Origin: Apostichopus japonicus
Taxonomy: Eukaryota; Echinodermata; Holothuroidea; Aspidochirotida; Stichopodidae
Direction of reading: 5' to 3'
Length of the DNA stretch: 64,000 nucleotides
NCBI RefSeq assembly: GCF_037975245.1
Contig: NC_092572.1
Span: 25,567,489 to 25,631,488 of the forward strand
Shown here: positions 61,601 through 64,000 of the stretch, piece by piece
How the letters are laid out: each line of letters opens with the position of its first letter
How positions within the stretch are numbered: the first letter of the stretch is position 1
Translations under genes and position numbers: made by a program
The notes under the pieces: generated by a model
The model's input: the letters and a program-made list of their open reading frames with translations, nothing else
What the model was told of the DNA's origin: nothing
Databases searched by the model: none

Positions 61601-61624
61601 CCTCCTAAAAGAAGAGGACGTTAA
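31628..61624 (+). CDS. MRE11: MRE11 double-strand-break repair nuclease, canonical copy, 20 exons
   Basis: Exons: 31628-31656, 32336-32379, 32929-33029, 33662-33822, 34112-34199, 34481-34622, 35387-35501, 35963-36148, 36872-37037, 37726-37806, 38698-38827, 39183-39286, 41507-41674, 54245-54310, 55918-56146, 58081-58158, 59167-59201, 60128-60183, 60888-60933, 61577-61624. Sum 2073 nt, 690 aa, all GT/AG, close to the human length of 708. Nuclease motifs: ATDCH (D27, H29), GGD (D67), GNHDD (N135, H136), VIHQ (H224), WGHEH (H252, H254). The SDPSVNF loop, which in other MRE11 proteins faces NBS1, is conserved. The capping domain and RAD50-binding helices follow. A GAR tract lies at 567-593 and the C-terminus has DEDPF then a basic end, as in vertebrate MRE11. 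Role: Mn-dependent endo/exonuclease of the nuclear MRE11-RAD50-NBS1 complex. Exon 1 (10 residues) is the least certain. Confidence 0.95.
31650..32050 (+). mobile_element. 3' end remnant of a non-LTR retrotransposon (LINE)
   Basis: The frame at 31647-31835 contains [16 protein letters not shown] and ends KKEFINSY, the pattern found at the C-terminus of many metazoan LINE reverse transcriptases (IRxRGxxIWNxL...). A ~200-base 3' tail follows, with a hairpin (GGAGTCTCCTACC...ATAGGAGACTTCC) and an end of ACAAATAAATGAATTAAAA. It lies in intron 1 of canonical MRE11, almost abutting the donor at 31657. Only the last ~60 residues remain. Confidence 0.7.
35063..35135. repeat. Four palindromes GTGATATCAC at 21-bp spacing
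   Basis: Copies at 35063, 35084, 35105 and 35126, each a perfect 10-bp palindrome, spaced exactly 21 bases apart. Intron 6 of canonical MRE11. Confidence 0.85.
36535..36795 (-). repeat. Dispersed repeat family R, copy 2
   Basis: Reverse orientation of the 11720-12010 repeat: starts TGTAAAAGTAAGTTGGCCTG, then the GATCC/GGATC hairpin core, then the A/G-rich body. It ends about 75 bases before exon 9 of canonical MRE11. Confidence 0.85.
37401..37725 (+). repeat. 40-bp tandem array ending in the exon 10 splice acceptor
   Basis: Eight units start AACAGAATGTTGATCCTG at 37401, 37441, 37481, 37521, 37561, 37601 (AGCAG), 37641 and 37681, exactly 40 bases each. The ninth AACAG (37721-37725) is the real acceptor of exon 10. 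Each unit therefore repeats the ATTGGTYTAACAG/A acceptor motif. Confidence 0.95.
37975..38498. mobile_element. hAT-type MITE (family M2), copy 2
   Basis: It begins CAGGGGTTCCCTAACT and ends AGTTAGGGAAACCCTG. The 8-bp duplication TTCTAAGG is perfect (37967-37974 and 38499-38506). Compared with 28226-28665 it has about 80 extra internal bases near 38220-38305. Intron 10 of canonical MRE11. Confidence 0.93.
39770..40215. repeat. Imperfect tandem repeat in intron 12 of canonical MRE11
   Basis: Alternating related blocks containing ATGATACCA.ACAATG and CTAGCTATGAGGTTAG / CTAGCTGTGAGGTAGG. The ~187-base composite occurs about twice, with further partial copies. Confidence 0.75.
40450..40850. repeat. 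~195-bp tandem duplication
   Basis: A block with GGCTT.AGAAATGGAAAATGC followed by GAAGCGAAATC and GGGGTGAACTCAAAA occurs at about 40455 and 40650. Intron 12 of canonical MRE11. Confidence 0.75.
45643..45930 (+). mobile_element. tRNA-derived SINE (family S3), copy 2, 5' truncated
   Basis: Begins inside the tRNA-like head (AAAGGCGACAGCATT..) and runs through the shared body to an (ATT)n tail. Opposite orientation to copies at 21600-21965 and 56680-56998. It lies just 3' of the nested GPCR. Confidence 0.75.
46093..47256 (-). CDS. Class A (rhodopsin-family) GPCR, peptide-receptor-like, intronless, nested in MRE11 intron 13
   Basis: Single open frame of 387 aa. An N-glycosylation site lies at N12. 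TM1 has N57 (GILLNS) and TM2 LAFAD (D85). C121 precedes TM3, which ends DRL (145-147) in place of DRY. TM4 has W173, TM5 FPFF..LNFP (P240), TM6 CLLP (283-286), and TM7 GPLVY (322-326) in place of NPxxY. A basic helix 8 region ([18 protein letters not shown]) with a Cys follows, then a Ser/Thr-rich tail suited to phosphorylation. The second extracellular loop has four Cys. The general layout fits a neuropeptide or small-ligand receptor, but I do not recognise the subfamily. M8 is an alternative start. No introns, no upstream exon seen. Plasma membrane expected. Lack of introns suggests possible retroposition, which is inference. Confidence 0.88.
   Translation of the reverse strand: MLTTEIPMDRSNDTGSVGLYPFSMVDLKVVEGPVLLHHNVFKGIVNPSILVIGILLNSIFIFVSLRMKAMRTATTFFLLNLAFADIFFLLFAIGEQMLRFHMAVPQERNHLHTSMFGANGCGLLQLVTVTTHFANLFLFTLITMDRLYCVINIHRVKLSSNRKHFLTGTALCWVFAIIVASTFPPSFKEETLCGMWGANSQSGDCPSQIVLCESTNPTWQRYRNVMKVFPFFLSAVLNFPLYAFIIKRLKKAYPIATVSSNTQRHRKQITLTLLLSGIFFFLCLLPYQFEVLYEELTTAQSNFISVFRSSALTLVYVHSALGPLVYVMTSGRYKRAFLQLLNRLRCKKESTMQGSTTFSNHGNRVTRRTTTEAGYDTHRSQTAEEDK
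47690..48000. repeat. 44-bp minisatellite, about five copies
   Basis: The unit GGATCACATAGGTAGAATGC and AGGTGTCCTGTAGGATACTG starts at 47783, 47828, 47872, 47916 and 47958, with decayed copies before. It lies upstream of the nested GPCR start. Confidence 0.88.
50790..52440. repeat. 123-bp minisatellite, about 13 copies
   Basis: GTAGATGTATTTTATATGAT recurs near 50841, 50964, 51087, 51210, 51333, 51456, 51579, 51698, 51817, 51936, 52048, 52167, 52279 and 52402. Spacing is 123 bases, with length variants of 119 (lost TTTG) and 112 (lost the TATGAG block). Copies in the middle are almost identical. Confidence 0.95.
52380..53110. repeat. ~355-bp duplication with LINE-like (GAATAAAT)n tails
   Basis: 52385-52735 and 52740-53110 are two copies of one block containing CATAACTTTTGTTTTTCTTT, TTATGACTCCTCTTGATAAA, then GGAATAAATGAATAAATAAA. 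The tail resembles a LINE 3' end, and the block continues out of the 123-bp array, so the array may have grown from an element's 3' end (inference). Confidence 0.75.
53866..54222 (+). repeat. Dispersed repeat family R, copy 3
   Basis: Same order as 11720-12010: CTCTCTTCCACCC..., TTTGTCCCTTCTGTTACTG, then core GCCTTTGAAGAAGATCCTGC and ACTTACTTTTACACAA. It ends about 22 bases before exon 14 of canonical MRE11, so part of it lies in the branch-point region. Confidence 0.88.
54398..54795. mobile_element. hAT-type MITE with perfect 8-bp target duplication
   Basis: It starts CAGTGGCGGAGCGTCC and its reverse-complemented end is CAGTGGCGGAAGCTACGG. The flanking 8-bp duplication is GTAGATTC (54390-54397 and 54796-54803). 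Interior has G and C runs and no transposase. The TIR start CAGTGGCG matches the right end of the 6933-7303 element, so the two are related. Intron 14 of canonical MRE11, 87 bases after exon 14. Confidence 0.92.
56441..56672 (-). mobile_element. tRNA-derived SINE (family S4), copy 1
   Basis: Near-identical to 60241-60470. On the minus strand it starts AGGAGTGTTAGCTCAGTGG (A-box region) and has a damaged B box (ACGGTTGGAGTCAC). It ends in TTCGCGAGTTCCTGCTTGC and AGGATCTAAAATA. Intron 15 of canonical MRE11. Confidence 0.82.
56680..56998 (-). mobile_element. tRNA-derived SINE (family S3), copy 3, best-preserved head
   Basis: On the minus strand it starts GGTGCTGTGGCCGAGTGGAT (A box of a Leu/Ser-type tRNA) and has GGTTCGATACC (B box), an acceptor-like CCGGCCGGGT, the shared body, and an (ATT)n tail at 56687-56700. 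Adjacent to the S4 copy. Confidence 0.83.
58186..58562 (+). repeat. Dispersed repeat family R, copy 4
   Basis: Same structure as the other copies, ending in the core at 58508-58546 and ACTTACTTTTACACA. It begins 27 bases after the donor of exon 16 of canonical MRE11. Confidence 0.88.
59940..60127. repeat. (ATT/GATT)n simple repeat abutting exon 18
   Basis: Trinucleotide ATT with ATG and GTT variants, running from about 59955 right into the TTTTTTAG acceptor at 60127 of canonical MRE11. Confidence 0.9.
60241..60470 (-). mobile_element. tRNA-derived SINE (family S4), copy 2
   Basis: On the minus strand: A-box region GTTAGCTCAGTGGTTAATGC, B box GGTTCGAGTCA, and the same body as 56441-56672. 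It is preceded by a short (ATGT)n tract on the plus strand. Intron 18 of canonical MRE11. Confidence 0.85.
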
Positions 61625-61765
61625 GAAATTAAAGATATTTTGTAAAGACAAAAGGGTTGCTAATCCAAAGTTATAATTACCGTTGGATCTTGCCACGATG
61701 TGTTCAGGTTCCAAACGGTCAGTGCCGTTTGCTTGGTAAAAGACCGTTCCCAGTCAGATCAGCTT

Positions 61766-61771
61766 AATAAA
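61766..61771 (+). other. Candidate polyadenylation signal of canonical MRE11
   Basis: AATAAA 142 bases after the stop codon at 61622-61624; the first such hexamer downstream. Confidence 0.6.
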
Positions 61772-63475
61772 GTTATATGACTTTGTTTCCGATTAATATC
61801 ACAAAATTCATGTGAACTATCTTTAGGAATACTCTTAATTTTGAAAAAAAAATATATGAATAATTAGTTTAGATGTACCACCCTTTTCATTAAGGATATA
61901 TCTAGCGTAACCTAAATTTGCATAAACAAATCTGGGCTGAGGCTGGTCTTGTCAGTACTTGTCAAGGCTAATTGAAAAGCCAGTTATATAATGTCCTTCT
62001 CAATTGTATTAATTTTACAGCAAATTTGGAAAAAAAAAATCTTCAGAAAAGACCGTTTTTCTGTAGAATTGTTTTTTTTCTGTAATATAATACACGTTTC
62101 ATGGAATATTTATCTTCTCTAACCTATGTAATAATTGGGTCTGTAAGATGACAAGTTATTATATGTAAGATGACATGTTCAAACTTATAGTGTAATAGCT
62201 AAATTTCACTTCTGCTATGCAAAGAATATTACGAAAGTTGAGTCCATGTGGTGGGGGCAATTTGAACAAAGGCATGAAGTGGGTACCAACAATATCTAGA
62301 GTTAGAAGGTCTCAGGTATTGAATAAACCTGTAGGAAAAGTCACAACATTTTTATTGGACAGTGAAGCAGGGCAAGAAAATGTAATAGTTGAGTGTGGAG
62401 AAATGGGGCAGGTGGGAGGGGGAAGGGGAGTTTCTGAAGAGGAAATACCTTTAAATTTGTTTCTATATGTTCGTTCAGATATGGACTTGTGCAAGTGGAC
62501 AGGGAATCAGGGCACCAAGATTTCATAGTTAGCTGTGGATAAATGGGGAGGTGGGAGGGTGAGGGGAGGGGGCATGTCTGAATTTCCAAAGAGGCCTGTG
62601 CCACTCAATATTTTTCTATATTTTGGTTCAAGTATGGACTTGTGCAAGTGGATAATACAAGTAACATGGGAGTGGTGGGGGTGGTGGTAGGAGGGGGTTC
62701 GAAGAGGACTTGCTACTAATTTTTTATAGAACGATGGATTCTGCCTGTCTGCTCTAAAGGTTAACCACTCACATCAACTTGATATCCATTGTTTGCGTTA
62801 CTTCACCATGTTTTGCCAATTTTACCAAATCCACTTAATACATGTATATTATTTTACAAATAGCAAAATGAAAGGCAATATTTCGACTAAATTGCCCCAA
62901 TGACATTATTTACTCTGCTATTGCCAAATATGTTCTCAAAATATCACTAAATTTGAGCCGGAAAAAAATTGTATTTTTTGGCATAGAAATTACTCTGTGT
63001 GTTGAAAATTTCCATCAACTTTGTAAACCAATCAGCTTCTTCCATAAGAAAGTGTGAAAGATTTTTTTTCTTTTTTTTTTCTACTCTGGAAAGAAAACAT
63101 AATAAAATGGCCAAAAACCGGAAAGTTATCTATTTAAATGATTATCTTGTTTATTTCAGGAATGCAAAAAACAAAGGCACGGTTATGTAGATATATAGTT
63201 TGAACGTAATCGTCAGGAGTACGTGAATAACAAATATGAAATGAACCAGGGTTGTTGGATCGTGCGGCTAAAAATAATCCACGGAAAGAGAAAACAGCTT
63301 TGATCGATTCACACAAAATGTACAGCCACTGTAGCAAAAATTTGTAAGAAAATGTTTACAAAATGGTTAGTTAAAACATGCAGGTTATGTTTTATATATA
63401 TATAATTCTTACTTTTCTTCACTAAAATACTCCACTTTACAACTTAAAATATTATATCTTAAAATCTGTTAGGTT
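61772..63475. other. 3' flank, no gene recognised
   Basis: Apart from the G-rich duplication at 62350-62690, this is AT-rich sequence with no exon or RNA gene recognised on either strand. Confidence 0.5.
62350..62690. repeat. ~150-bp G-rich tandem duplication
   Basis: Blocks containing GTGTGGAGAAATGGGG / CTGTGGATAAATGGGG, a run of GGG triplets, and ATGGACTTGTGCAAGTGGA occur at about 62390 and 62535, with a third fragment before. The G runs have the spacing of potential quadruplexes. Confidence 0.75.
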
Positions 63476-63637
63476 CAGGCATGAGCTTTTCCGCGAATTC
63501 GCGGAATATCCGTGATTTCGTTTCTACCTCAAGGACAAAAACTATTATCCTAACACACTGTAGCATACGCAAACTGGAGCCTATACCGCATTTTTTGCAA
63601 TGTTCCGTGATTTTTTTTTAACCCAGGCTCATACCTA
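63476..63637. mobile_element. 163-bp MITE family, copy B, 6-bp target-site duplication
   Basis: Matches 8775-8937 with few changes. Ends are CAGGCATGAGC and (reverse complement) TAGGTATGAGC. Flanks TAGGTT are repeated on both sides (63470-63475 and 63638-63643). Carries the same TTCCGCGAATTCGCGGAA palindrome. Confidence 0.78.
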
Positions 63638-63643
63638 TAGGTT

Positions 63644-64000
63644 ACTTATGTTTCCAATAATAATAATAATTATAACGTTCCATTTGAAGGATGAACTGTT
63701 TTACTAACAGTATGATGCATTGTCACGCCTGTTACTGTACGTTTGTCACTGACCATAACATTGGTGTAAAGGGCAAGTTACCCCCTCCTCCCCCCCACCC
63801 CTCCCCAAGTCTATGATGTATATGAGAGCTGCATATAGCTTTACATATCTGTATGTAATGTCATCATAGGGACTGTGGAACACCTGTATTATATCATACC
63901 ATTACAAAGCGACATAACTATAAGTCTTTATCATCGACTGCATAATATCTACGGTTAACCATATTTCTTTGGTTGAATAGTGCGATAGTAGGCTACGTCC
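63644..64000. other. Window end, nothing recognised
   Basis: Short AAT repeat near 63655, a C-rich stretch near 63780, otherwise unremarkable. Confidence 0.45.

Overview
The window looks like nuclear DNA of a marine invertebrate deuterostome, probably an echinoderm. This is inferred from intron-rich genes with canonical GT/AG sites, AT-rich introns, abundant short dispersed repeats (tRNA-derived SINEs, hAT-type MITEs), many minisatellites, and the deuterostome-like MRE11 protein. The species cannot be fixed from the sequence alone.

Layout. (1) 337-4937, plus strand: a two-exon rhodopsin-family GPCR whose intron carries a foldback element and a six-copy ~112-bp tandem repeat. (2) 4938-11356: no convincing gene; it holds two MITEs and a 1.2-kb minisatellite of ~21-bp units. 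(3) 11357-29407, minus strand: a complete 17-exon gene for a divergent MRE11 paralogue (662 aa). (4) 29408-31627: the 2.2-kb interval between two divergent start codons. (5) 31628-61624, plus strand: a complete 20-exon canonical MRE11 gene (690 aa). Its 12.6-kb intron 13 contains, on the opposite strand, an intronless class A GPCR (46093-47256) and a 123-bp minisatellite. (6) 61625-64000: 3' flank with a G-rich repeat and a second copy of a 163-bp MITE.

The main result is the head-to-head MRE11 pair. I assembled both genes exon by exon. All 16 introns of the minus-strand gene fall at matching places and in the same phase as introns 1-16 of the plus-strand gene, so the pair arose by duplication of the intron-containing gene with inversion, not by retroposition. 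The divergent copy keeps the five phosphoesterase motifs. It has lost or rewritten the conserved loop expected to contact NBS1, replaced the Gly-Arg (GAR) tract with three overlapping RGRP (AT-hook-like) motifs, and lost the C-terminal acidic DDPF-type ending. It therefore looks like an intact nuclease with changed partner and DNA-binding surfaces. MRE11 is the nuclease of the MRE11-RAD50-NBS1 complex, so the locus may encode two versions of the break-processing enzyme.

Two splice acceptors, one in each paralogue, lie in tandem arrays whose units repeat the acceptor motif. Several dispersed repeats also sit within tens of bases of exon edges.
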